A model generated the notes under the pieces. The model was not told the origin of the DNA. It made no database searches and saw only the letters and a list, made by a program, of their open reading frames with translations. A stretch of 64,000 nt of DNA from Brevibacterium spongiae. GTDB taxonomy: Bacteria; Actinomycetota; Actinomycetes; Actinomycetales; Brevibacteriaceae. The position numbers and the translations under genes are program-made. Positions 17,245 to 25,895 of the stretch are shown in pieces (within the stretch, counting starts at the first letter, position 1; every line of letters starts with the position of its first letter). The stretch covers positions 930,001-994,000 of the forward strand of contig NZ_CP093443.1 in the NCBI RefSeq assembly GCF_026168515.1, read 5' to 3'.

Positions 17245-17865
17245 TCACACCCATTCGACCTCACCGACGCTCGGCTCTGCCCGACCGGCGGTGAGGTCGG
17301 CGTACATCGCCACCGCCAGGTCCACCTCGGCGATGGGGACGAGGACATCGAGTCCGACCTCACCGCCGTAGCTGGCCCGCGTCGTCCACCCGCGGTTCCC
17401 GGCCGCCCGCTCCAGGGCATTGGCCTGGGCGTAGTCGACGTCCGCGGACACGGGAACCAACTCGTGACGGGTCACGATCCGCGCCCGATCCACCGCCGCC
17501 GAGGTGGCCTGACCGTACGCGCGCACGAGCCCGCCCGCACCGAGCAGGGTCCCACCGAAATACCGGGTGACGACCGCGACGACGTAGGTCAGCTCATGCC
17601 CGGTGACCACATCGAGGATCGGGGCGCCCGCTGTTCCCGCCGGCTCCCCGTCATCGCTGAAGCGCTGCGTGCGCGAATCCTGGTCGAGGACGAACGCCGA
17701 ACAATGGTGGCGGGCCTTCGGATGCTCGGCCCGCGCCTCGGCGATGACCGCACGCGCACCGGCCTCGTCGGCGACGGGGGACAGGCGGGCGAGGAAACGG
17801 GATTTCCTGATCTCGATCTCGGCTTCGACGGGGCTCTCGATCGTCCGGTAAGACATGCTCGTCAC
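17245..17865 (-). CDS. YigZ/IMPACT-family protein
   Basis: A 206-residue member of the UPF0029/IMPACT family, related to the yeast Yih1 and mammalian IMPACT proteins. Signature segments: IRKSRFLARL near the N-terminus, SDDGEPAGTAGAP and RYFGGTLLGAGGLVRAYG. The bacterial function is uncertain; links to ribosome or translation control and proline peptidase activity have been suggested. Convergent with ybaK, with a 52-bp gap. The ATG at 17859-17865 region offers two starts (MTSM...), and the more upstream is used here. Confidence 0.92.
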   Translation of the reverse strand: MTSMSYRTIESPVEAEIEIRKSRFLARLSPVADEAGARAVIAEARAEHPKARHHCSAFVLDQDSRTQRFSDDGEPAGTAGAPILDVVTGHELTYVVAVVTRYFGGTLLGAGGLVRAYGQATSAAVDRARIVTRHELVPVSADVDYAQANALERAAGNRGWTTRASYGGEVGLDVLVPIAEVDLAVAMYADLTAGRAEPSVGEVEWV

Positions 17866-17944
17866 TGTAGTCGAAACTGATCTACGATGACCTCACGGGC
17901 GCGGTTCACGCGCTCATCCCCGGTTCTGCAGCGAAAGGGTGACG

Positions 17945-19309
17945 ATGGTGCACCAATCAGATGATCTCGACCTCCAAGCGATCAAGGACGAATCGGCCAG
18001 AGCCCACGAGCTCGACCGCGCGCACGTCTTCCACTCCTGGTCAGCCCAGCGCCTCATCGACCCGCCGACGGTGGCCCGTGCCCACGGGTCGACGGTCATC
18101 GACGGCGAGGGACGGGAGTTCCTCGACTTCTCCTCGCAGCTGGTGAACACGAACATCGGACATCAGCACCCGGCGGTCGTCCAGGCCATCAAGGACCAGG
18201 CCGACGTGCTGTGCACGATCAGTCCCGCCACGGTCAATGCCGCCCGCTCCGAGGCCGCCCGGCTCATCACCGAGCGCACCCCGGCCGGACTCGACCGAGT
18301 GTTCTTCACCAACGGCGGAGCCGATGCCAACGAACACGCCATCCGCATGGCCCGCCTGCACACCGGACGGAACAAGGTGCTCTCCCGGTACCGGTCGTAT
18401 CACGGCGGCACGCAGACGGCCGTCAACGTCACCGGCGACCCGCGTCGCTGGGAGAACGAGACCGGTGATTCGGGCATCGTCCACTTCTTCGGACCCTTCC
18501 TCTACCGCTCGGAATTCCATGCCACCACCGAGGCGGAGGAGACCGAGCGAGCCCTGCAACACCTGCGCCGGACCATCGAATTGGAGGGCCCGCGGACGGT
18601 TGCGGCGATCATCCTCGAATCGATCCCCGGCACCGCCGGCATCATGATGCCCAGCGCCGAATACATGCAGGGAGTGCGGGTGCTGTGCGATGAGTTCGGG
18701 ATCGTGCTCATCGCCGATGAGGTGATGGCTGGATTCGGACGGTCAGGTCGCTGGTTCGCGTTCGAGCACTTCGACATCGTCCCCGACCTCATCACCTTCG
18801 CCAAGGGAGTCAACTCCGGGTATGTGCCCTTGGGCGGGGTCGTCATCAGCGAGGAGATCTTCGAGACCTTCGCCGAACGCGTCTACCCCGGCGGGCTGAC
18901 CTACTCCGGTCACCCGTTGGCGTGTGCCGCCGCGGTCGCGACGATGAAGGCGATGGCCGACGAAGGCATGATCGAGCATGCCGCGCGGATCGGTGAAACC
19001 ATCATCGGGCCGCGGCTGCGCCAGATCGCGGAGAACTCCAAGCACGTCGGCGAGGTCCGCGGCACCGGAGCGTTCTGGGCAATCGAACTCGTCTGGGACA
19101 AGGAATCGAAGGAGCCGCTGGCACCGTACGGCGGAGGATCTCCCGAGGTCGCCTCGGTAGTGGCCGCACTCAAGGAGCACGGCGTCGTGCCGTTCAACAA
19201 CTACCACCGGCTGCATGTGGTCCCGCCGATCAACATCAGCGAAGAGGACCTCGAACGCGGACTCGGCGTCTTCGAGAAGGTGCTCACCGACCTCGACTTC
19301 TCCCGCTGA
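17945..19309 (+). CDS. Class III aminotransferase (PLP)
   Basis: A 454-residue class III aminotransferase. The PLP-binding Lys is in FAKGVNSGYVPLGGV, the Asp contacting the pyridine nitrogen is in IADEVMAGFGRSG, and the phosphate-binding region is FTNGGADANEHAIR. It is closest in flavour to the taurine/beta-alanine/putrescine-type omega-aminotransferases (aspartate aminotransferase superfamily fold I), but the amino donor cannot be fixed. The frame opens at GTG 17939; ATG 17945 lies at better spacing from AAAGGG. It ends 15 bp before a 56-bp palindrome shared with the convergent amidohydrolase gene. Confidence 0.9.
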   Translation: MVHQSDDLDLQAIKDESARAHELDRAHVFHSWSAQRLIDPPTVARAHGSTVIDGEGREFLDFSSQLVNTNIGHQHPAVVQAIKDQADVLCTISPATVNAARSEAARLITERTPAGLDRVFFTNGGADANEHAIRMARLHTGRNKVLSRYRSYHGGTQTAVNVTGDPRRWENETGDSGIVHFFGPFLYRSEFHATTEAEETERALQHLRRTIELEGPRTVAAIILESIPGTAGIMMPSAEYMQGVRVLCDEFGIVLIADEVMAGFGRSGRWFAFEHFDIVPDLITFAKGVNSGYVPLGGVVISEEIFETFAERVYPGGLTYSGHPLACAAAVATMKAMADEGMIEHAARIGETIIGPRLRQIAENSKHVGEVRGTGAFWAIELVWDKESKEPLAPYGGGSPEVASVVAALKEHGVVPFNNYHRLHVVPPINISEEDLERGLGVFEKVLTDLDFSR

Positions 19310-19324
19310 AAACCCCTCTTCTTA

Positions 19325-19380
19325 CTACCCGACGGGTCCCCAGCACCCTGGCGCCAGGGTGCTGGGGACCCGTCAGGTAG
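19325..19380. terminator. 56-bp near-perfect palindrome between convergent genes
   Basis: Two 28-bp arms (19325-19352 and 19353-19380) are complementary at 27 of 28 positions with no loop; the centre is TGGCGCCA. It sits in the 74-bp gap between two convergent stops, so it works as a bidirectional terminator. A related half element lies at 62865-62893, so this may be a dispersed palindromic repeat and not just a private terminator. Confidence 0.85.
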
Positions 19381-19383
19381 CAA

Positions 19384-21015
19384 CTAGCGGGCGTCGTGGG
19401 TGAAAGTGCCGCCTAGGATTGTGGCGCGGATCGGGATCGTTGAGATCTCGTCGGGGGCCACGTTTCGCGGGTGAGTGTCCACGGCGACGAAGTCCGCGAG
19501 CTTGCCGCGGGACAGCGTGCCCTTGTCCGCGCCCTGCCCCGAACCGATGGCCGCCTGCGACGTGTAGGCCGCGATCGCCTCATCGACGCTGAGGCACTCC
19601 GCGGCCGAACCCATGACGTCACCGTCGCGGGTGGCGCGGGTGACATACGCTTCGATGCCGCGCAGCACATTGCCGTCGGCACACGGGCGATCCGAGCTTC
19701 CGGCCATCGGCACACCGGCATCGATGAAGGACTTCGCCCGGTAGAGCAGCCGGCGCCGGTCGGCACCGAGGGACGCGTTCATCCCGTCCCCGATGGCCTC
19801 GGCGAAAGCCGCCTGCGGAGTGACGACGATCCCGTGTTCGGCCAGAGTCGCCAGATGCTCGTCGTGGACGAGTCCCGCATGTTCGATCCGGTTGGGCACT
19901 GCCCGCCGTCCGTACTTCTTCTGCGCGTCGACGATGTTCTCGATCGCCGCGTCCACGGCCGCATCGCCGATCGCATGCACGGCCAGCGACCATCCTGAGG
20001 CGTAGGTGTCGAGGATCTGCCGACGCAGCACGTCCGGATCATCCTGGAGATAGCCGGGATGGTCCTTGCCCGCATAGTTCTCCCGCATCGCCGCGGTCTC
20101 ACCGGACATCGCCCCGTCCATGAAGAACTTCACGGGCCCGATCGAGATGAGGTTGTCGCCGAGGCCGGTGCGCAGTCCCGCATCCAGACCGATGCCGAAT
20201 CCGTCGGCGGAGTTCGCCGCGATCGTGTGCAGCCCGTCGGCCTGCGGCATGAGCTGGGCTCGGGCCCGCAGCTTGCCTTCCTCCCGTGCCCGCAGGTACG
20301 CGGTGATCTCGATGGGGGAGTGGCCGATCCACCCATAGGCGATGCCGCATTCGCCGAAGGACGTCAGGCCCTCCTTCGCGTAGTACGCGGTGGCGAGGTC
20401 GATCGCCTCGACGAGGGTGTCGAGCGAATACGGGCGGATGAGATCCTGCACCAATGCCTGCGCGGTCTCCTCGACCAGCCCGGTGGGATGACCGGCGGCA
20501 TCGCGGACGACCTTGCCGCCGACGGGCTCCTCGAAATCAGCATCGAGGATTCCGGCCCGGCGCATCGCCTCGGTGTTGACGATCGCGGCATGTCCGGAGG
20601 TCTGGCGCATGAACAGCGGCCGGTCCCCGGTGATCTCATCGAGGCGGGCAAGCTCCGGGTACTGACCGTCGTAGTCGCGGTGCGCATAGCCGGTGGCGTC
20701 GATCCATTCCCCGGCCGGGGTCGTGGCCGCGGCCTTCTCGAGCGCGGAGTAGACGTCGTCCAGTCCGCCTGGCAGTGCTGTGACGTCGACCGATGCCAGG
20801 GTGAGGCCGAACCACGCGGTGTGGCAGTGGACATCGTTGAATCCCGGCAGCACCGTCGCCCCGCCGAGGGATTCGACTCGGTCGGCGGTGACGCCGTCGA
20901 GTTCCTCGTCGAAGCCGATGATGCGGTTGCCGAACACCCCGATCTTCGTCGCCCGCGGGCGGGCAGGGTCGAGAGTGTGGGCGTCGAGGTCGGTGAAGAT
21001 CGCGTCGATTCTCAT
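19384..21015 (-). CDS. YtcJ-like amidohydrolase
   Basis: A 543-residue Amidohydrolase_3 family enzyme. The metal-binding motif HCH lies in PGFNDVHCHTAW, a conserved Lys-containing strand in PVKFFMDGAM, further His in LAVHAIGDAAVD and NRIEHAGLVHDEH, and a late Asp in AGSSDRPCADGN. Characterised members hydrolyse amides or formyl groups; YtcJ itself has no settled substrate. Length matches the family. It ends at the shared 56-bp palindrome and is preceded 114 bp upstream by the TPP enzyme gene on the same strand. Confidence 0.92.
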   Translation of the reverse strand: MRIDAIFTDLDAHTLDPARPRATKIGVFGNRIIGFDEELDGVTADRVESLGGATVLPGFNDVHCHTAWFGLTLASVDVTALPGGLDDVYSALEKAAATTPAGEWIDATGYAHRDYDGQYPELARLDEITGDRPLFMRQTSGHAAIVNTEAMRRAGILDADFEEPVGGKVVRDAAGHPTGLVEETAQALVQDLIRPYSLDTLVEAIDLATAYYAKEGLTSFGECGIAYGWIGHSPIEITAYLRAREEGKLRARAQLMPQADGLHTIAANSADGFGIGLDAGLRTGLGDNLISIGPVKFFMDGAMSGETAAMRENYAGKDHPGYLQDDPDVLRRQILDTYASGWSLAVHAIGDAAVDAAIENIVDAQKKYGRRAVPNRIEHAGLVHDEHLATLAEHGIVVTPQAAFAEAIGDGMNASLGADRRRLLYRAKSFIDAGVPMAGSSDRPCADGNVLRGIEAYVTRATRDGDVMGSAAECLSVDEAIAAYTSQAAIGSGQGADKGTLSRGKLADFVAVDTHPRNVAPDEISTIPIRATILGGTFTHDAR

Positions 21016-21055
21016 GCCGCCACCTTAGTCAGGATTCGCCGATCTCGGGACCCGC

Positions 21056-21134
21056 GTTCACGGCAGGCTCCCGTTCACGACCGGGCTCCGCGCCCACGAG
21101 CGGCAGTCGTGCTCACGGCAGACTCCCGTTCACG
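21056..21134. repeat. 24-bp direct repeat across the TPP-enzyme stop codon
   Basis: The 24 bases at 21111-21134, which cover the stop codon (21130-21132) and a few bases on either side of it, are repeated with two mismatches at 21056-21079, offset by 55 bp. Core TCACGGCAGRCTCCCGTTCA. The gap between the two genes thus contains a partial duplication of the gene's 3' end. Confidence 0.6.
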
Positions 21135-22857
21135 GCAGGCGTGCCCCGCGGACGTCGGGATCCGTGATGCAGTGGACGAGGGACAGGCCCTTGTGCTTCA
21201 GTGCCCGATCGAACGCGTCCCGGAAGTCCTGCGTCCGTTCGACCCTGATGCCGAGTCCGCCGAACGCGGTGGCCATGGCAGCGAAGTCCGGGTTCTGCAG
21301 CGCCGTGGCGACGGCCCGACCCGGGTACTCGCGGTCCTGGTGGCCGCGGATGGTGCCATAGACGGAGTTGTCGTTGACGACGACGGTGATATCGGCTCCG
21401 TGCTGGACCGCCGTCGCCATCTCCTGGCCGTTCATGAGGAAGTCCCCGTCCCCGGCGATGCAGAACACCGGCCGTTCGGGGTGGACGAGTGCGGCGGCGA
21501 CCGCGGCGGGCAGGCCGAATCCCATCGACCCGTTGCGCGGGCCCAGCGCCGAGGGGAACCCGTGCGTGGGCAGGAACCGCGTCGCCCACCCGGAGAAGTT
21601 CCCCGCCCCGTAGGTGACGATCGCGTTCTCCGGCAGCAGGTCTTTGACGTGGACGAATGCTTCGTCCATGTCGACATACCCCGCCGAGGCGGCCGCCCCG
21701 TCCGCAGCAGCGCTCACCTGCGGCTGCCGCCACGTTTCGAGCTCGTCTCTGGCCTGCGCCACCCAGTCAGGCAGCGGGACAGCATCCCCGGCCGCCTCCG
21801 AGAGGGCATCGCTGGCAGGGGGTTCGTCGATCGAACCGTCCGACGACACGGAATAGGTCCGGGAGCCGTCCTCGGTGAACAGGGTCTGGGCGAACCGGGA
21901 CACCGAGGTGACGATGTGCTGGTCGAGGCGACCGAAATGACCGTGGGCATCCCCGTCGGGGCCGATGACGACGGTGCGCTGGTCCGTGCCCAGGGTGAAC
22001 CCGGCGGTGGCCACATCGGTGCGGACACAGCCTAAGAAGATGTGGAGGTCCGCCTCGGCGAGGGTGCGTTTGGCCACGGGAGCGGCACCGTAGCCCAGGA
22101 TGCCGAGGAAATTCGGGCTGTCATGGTCGATGCCGTCATAGGCGCGGAAGGTGCCGAGCACACCGAGGCCGCGGTCGCGTGACCATTGGGCGATGCGCCG
22201 TGAGGTCGCGGCCGGCCAGTCCTCGCCGCCGATGATGAGCACGGGACGGTCGGCGGCGGTGATGCGTGCCCGCAGCTCCGTGAGGTCCCCGGCATAGGGC
22301 GAGGCCGAACCGTGCACGCGGGGCGGAAGCACCGTCCCGGCGCTCGCCTGCACGAGCACCTCCTCGGGCAGGCCGACGATGACGGGACCCGGCCGACCGG
22401 CCACGGCGGTGTGCATGGCGTCGGCGACCACCTCGGCGGCCTTGTCGGGGTCATCGAGGGTGAGCACCTTCTTCGCCGTCGTGGAGAACCACGCGCTGAG
22501 GTCGAACTCCTGGAAGGATTCGCGACCGCGATGATCGGTGGGGATGAGCCCGACGAAGACGACGAGCGGGGTCGCATCCTGATAGGCGGTGTGAACGCCG
22601 ACCATGACGTTCGCCGCCCCCGGACCCCGGGTGACCATGGCGATGCCGGGAATTCCGGTCATCCGCCCCTCGGCGACGGCCATATAGGCGGCCCCGCCCT
22701 CCTGGCGGCAGACGATCGGGGTGAGAGACGAATCGTGGAGACCGTCGATGACGTCGAGATAGGATTCGCCGGGCACCAGATAGGCACGACGGACCCCGTG
22801 AGCTTCGAGTTCCTCGACGATGAGGTGGCCTGCGGAAAGCGACGCTGAGGTGTCCAT
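21130..22857 (-). CDS. Thiamine-pyrophosphate-dependent enzyme (acetolactate synthase-like)
   Basis: A 575-residue ThDP enzyme of the POX/ALS family. Domains are in the usual order PYR (~1-180), central (~195-330) and PP (~370-570). The PYR domain has GESYLDVIDGLHD and the activating Glu in RQEGGAAYMA; the PP domain has the ThDP motif GDGDFLMNGQEMATAVQHGAD...VVVNDNS. The substrate is uncertain: acetolactate synthase, glyoxylate carboligase-like or a 2-oxo acid decarboxylase are all possible, and no ilvN follows. ATG 22857 with AAGGA six bases upstream is preferred over TTG 22863. It is divergent from the decarboxylase gene at 23042. Confidence 0.88.
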   Translation of the reverse strand: MDTSASLSAGHLIVEELEAHGVRRAYLVPGESYLDVIDGLHDSSLTPIVCRQEGGAAYMAVAEGRMTGIPGIAMVTRGPGAANVMVGVHTAYQDATPLVVFVGLIPTDHRGRESFQEFDLSAWFSTTAKKVLTLDDPDKAAEVVADAMHTAVAGRPGPVIVGLPEEVLVQASAGTVLPPRVHGSASPYAGDLTELRARITAADRPVLIIGGEDWPAATSRRIAQWSRDRGLGVLGTFRAYDGIDHDSPNFLGILGYGAAPVAKRTLAEADLHIFLGCVRTDVATAGFTLGTDQRTVVIGPDGDAHGHFGRLDQHIVTSVSRFAQTLFTEDGSRTYSVSSDGSIDEPPASDALSEAAGDAVPLPDWVAQARDELETWRQPQVSAAADGAAASAGYVDMDEAFVHVKDLLPENAIVTYGAGNFSGWATRFLPTHGFPSALGPRNGSMGFGLPAAVAAALVHPERPVFCIAGDGDFLMNGQEMATAVQHGADITVVVNDNSVYGTIRGHQDREYPGRAVATALQNPDFAAMATAFGGLGIRVERTQDFRDAFDRALKHKGLSLVHCITDPDVRGARLP

Positions 22858-23041
22858 ACACAATCCTTATCATTCTTTTCCCTCTTCCGGTCGTCTCATG
22901 AGGTCACCACCTGCCCCAAACCCGAGTGCGAGGTCGTATGATCGTGCAACAACGGAATCAGTGCGGACCACCGCCTGAACCCATGAGCAGGGAACCGTCG
23001 TGCCAACGACGACAGACGACTGACAGCCAGGAGGCTCACGC

Positions 23042-25864
23042 ATGACCGGGATCGACTCCGACCAAGCATCGGCGCAGGCACTCGACTTCACCGAACGCGG
23101 TGAAGAAGGCCGGCGCGGTCGAGCAGGATTCCAGTCGAAGCCGCGCAAGGCCGCGCTCGAGCGTGACCCGGGCATGCCGGCGAGCACCTGGCGGCTGCGC
23201 TCCGATGCGTGGGAGTACCTGAAGTTCGCGATCAAACGCCTGGCCGTCAGCGGCGGGGACTTCTCGATGATCGCCGAAGACGGCGAGGTCTGGCGCTCCC
23301 TGCGCTCGCTGAAGACGATCGAACTCTACTGGGCCGGTTTCGGGCAGCGGTATGTCGAGGAGATCACCGAGCTGCTCTCGAACGGCGAATTCGATAAGGC
23401 CCATGACATGATCACCCGGGCCGTCAACCGTCTGCGCGGCAACACCGTGCCCGACACCGGCGAGGACGAACTCACCGAGGAAGAGCGCGCCGAAGCCAGG
23501 GACCGGCAGGACACCCGCCCCCGGTTCGAGGTCCTCATCGTCGACGAGACGACCGAAGGCGGCCGCGACGAGCTGCACACCGACCTGCTCAAACTCCGCA
23601 ATGCCTCCGACCAATTCATCTACGACTACGTCATCGTGCCCACCGCCGACGACGCCGTCGCCGCGGCCCTGACGAACCCGAACCTGCTCGCCTGCGTCAT
23701 CCGCCCCGGCTTCACCGACCACACCCGTGAGGTGCTCAGCCGCGACCTGCGCGATTCCATCGCCTTCGCCCGCCAGGCGACGACGGAATCGCCGACAGGC
23801 CCGATGAGCCCGCTCAATTCGGTGCGCCGGGTGCTGCGGCTGGCCGACACGATCGCGAACCTGCGGCCCGAGCTCGACCTCTACCTCATGGCAGGTGCGC
23901 ACATCGAGTCCCTCGCCGGGGCCCTGACCCACCGGTTCCGCCGCGTGTTCCGCCGCGAAGACCAGTTCGAACTCCACCTCTCATTGCTGCGCCGCATCCA
24001 GCACCTCTACGACACCCCGTTCTTCGACGCCATCCGCGAGCATGCACGCCGTCCGGCCGGCGTCTTCCACGCCCTGCCGGTCTCCCGCGGCGGTTCGGTC
24101 GTCGGCTCGAAGTGGATCGGCGACTTCGTCGACTTCTACGGACTCAACCTGCTGCTCGCCGAATCCAGTGCCACCTCGGGGGAGTTGGACTCCCTGCTGG
24201 CTCCCGTGCACACGCTGAAGAAGGCACAGTCGCTGGCAGCCCGGGCCTACGGCGCCAAGCGCACCTACTTCGTCACGAACGGAACGTCGACGGCGAACAA
24301 GATCGTCCACCAGGCCGTCGTCTCACCCGACGAAGTCGTCATGGTCGACCGCAACTGCCACAAGTCCCACCACCACGCGCTCATGCTCACCGGTGCCCGC
24401 ACCGCCTACCTCGAGGCGTACCCACTCAACGACGTCGCCTTCTACGGTGCCGTGCCGCTGGGCAGGATCAAGCAGCTGCTGCTCGACTACAGGGCCGCCG
24501 GCCGCCTCGACGAGGTGCGGATGATCACCCTGACCAACTGCACCTTCGACGGCATCGTCTACGACCCGTACAAGGTGATGTCCGAATGCCTGGCGATCAA
24601 ACCCGACCTCGTCTTCCTCTGGGACGAAGCCTGGTTCGCCTTCGCCCGCTTCCACCCGGTCACCCGCAAACGCACAGCCATGGTCGCGGCCGAACGCCTC
24701 GAAGAGACGCTCGACACCAACGCCCACGCCTCGGCGTACCGGGAGCAGCAGAAGCGCCTGTTCGATCCCGAGACCGGTGCTCCGGCACCCGATGAGGTGT
24801 GGCTGGAGGAAGATCTGCTGCCGCCGCCGGATGCGACGATCCGGGTGTACGCGACGCAGTCGACGCACAAGACGCTGACCGCGCTGCGCCAGGGATCGAT
24901 GATCCACGTCTACGATCAGGAGTTCTCCACCGGCGCCGAGGAGGCCTTCCACGAGGCGTACATGACGCACACCTCGACCTCGCCGAACTATCAGATCCTC
25001 GCCTCCCTCGACCTCGGCCGCAGGCAGGTCGAGATGGAGGGCTTCGCACTCGTGCAGAAGCAGCTCGATCTGGCGATGAGCCTGTCCTCGGCGATCGCGC
25101 GGCATCCGCTGCTGAAGAAGACCTTCCGGGTGCTCACCGCCGCCGATCTCATCCCCGAGGAGTACCGGGTCACCGACCGGACGATGCCGCTGCGCGACGG
25201 CCTGTCGACGATGTGGAACGCGTGGGTCACCGACGAATTCGTCGTCGATCCCAGCCGCATCACCGTCGAGATCTCCGGCACCGGCGTCGACGGGGACACG
25301 TTCAAACACGAGCACCTCATGGACCGCTACGGCATCCAGGTGAATAAGACGAGCCGGAACACTGTCCTGTTCATGACGAACATCGGGACCTCCCGGTCGG
25401 CCGTGGCCTACCTTATCGAGGTTCTCGTCAAGCTCGCCGGGAAGTTCAACGACCCGCATGAGGTGCAGGCGCAGGATGCGCTGACCGAGCCTGCCGCGGT
25501 GATGCCGCCGCTGCCGGATTTCTCCGCCTTCGCCCCCGAATACGCGGCCGAGGTGCCTGCCGAGGATCCTGCCAAGCAGCTTCCCGACGGGAACCTGCGC
25601 CGCGCCTACTATGCGGGCCTGCGCCGGCAGAACATCGAACATGTGCTCCCGCACGAGCTGCGTCGACGTGTGGAGGGCGGGGAGCGGCCGGTCTCTGCCG
25701 GCTTCGTCACCCCGTACCCGCCCGGGTTCCCGGTGCTCGTGCCCGGACAGATCATCACCGCCGAGGTGCTGGACTTCATGTCCGCGCTCGACACCCGTGA
25801 GATCCACGGCTATGACCCGCACCTGGGCTACCGCGTGATCCTGCCGAAGGCGATCGAGGGCTGA
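23042..25864 (+). CDS. Orn/Lys/Arg-type PLP decarboxylase
   Basis: A 940-residue group III (fold I) decarboxylase, longer than the usual ~715-780. The catalytic Lys is in YATQSTHKTLTALRQG, the PLP-contacting Asp in DLVFLWDEAWFAFARFHP, and the motif DRNCHKSHHHAL is intact. An N-terminal ~280-residue receiver/wing-like region precedes the core. Which of arginine, lysine or ornithine is used is not predictable by eye. The 31-bp gap to the proline-racemase homologue suggests co-transcription. A possible -10 (TATGAT, 22937-22942) lies upstream in the divergent region. Confidence 0.9.
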   Translation: MTGIDSDQASAQALDFTERGEEGRRGRAGFQSKPRKAALERDPGMPASTWRLRSDAWEYLKFAIKRLAVSGGDFSMIAEDGEVWRSLRSLKTIELYWAGFGQRYVEEITELLSNGEFDKAHDMITRAVNRLRGNTVPDTGEDELTEEERAEARDRQDTRPRFEVLIVDETTEGGRDELHTDLLKLRNASDQFIYDYVIVPTADDAVAAALTNPNLLACVIRPGFTDHTREVLSRDLRDSIAFARQATTESPTGPMSPLNSVRRVLRLADTIANLRPELDLYLMAGAHIESLAGALTHRFRRVFRREDQFELHLSLLRRIQHLYDTPFFDAIREHARRPAGVFHALPVSRGGSVVGSKWIGDFVDFYGLNLLLAESSATSGELDSLLAPVHTLKKAQSLAARAYGAKRTYFVTNGTSTANKIVHQAVVSPDEVVMVDRNCHKSHHHALMLTGARTAYLEAYPLNDVAFYGAVPLGRIKQLLLDYRAAGRLDEVRMITLTNCTFDGIVYDPYKVMSECLAIKPDLVFLWDEAWFAFARFHPVTRKRTAMVAAERLEETLDTNAHASAYREQQKRLFDPETGAPAPDEVWLEEDLLPPPDATIRVYATQSTHKTLTALRQGSMIHVYDQEFSTGAEEAFHEAYMTHTSTSPNYQILASLDLGRRQVEMEGFALVQKQLDLAMSLSSAIARHPLLKKTFRVLTAADLIPEEYRVTDRTMPLRDGLSTMWNAWVTDEFVVDPSRITVEISGTGVDGDTFKHEHLMDRYGIQVNKTSRNTVLFMTNIGTSRSAVAYLIEVLVKLAGKFNDPHEVQAQDALTEPAAVMPPLPDFSAFAPEYAAEVPAEDPAKQLPDGNLRRAYYAGLRRQNIEHVLPHELRRRVEGGERPVSAGFVTPYPPGFPVLVPGQIITAEVLDFMSALDTREIHGYDPHLGYRVILPKAIEG

Positions 25865-25895
25865 ACCGAGCGCCAGAGCCGATCGGGAAGTGAGT

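Noticed and set aside
20059..22035. 658-codon plus-strand frame across the amidohydrolase and TPP enzyme genes
   Set aside because: Spans two genes and their gap on the other strand; Arg/Gly/Val-rich and without motifs.
21130..22857. Acetolactate synthase catalytic subunit (ilvB)
   Set aside because: Family-level match only; no ilvN or ilvC follows and the substrate residues were not decisive, so the call is left general.
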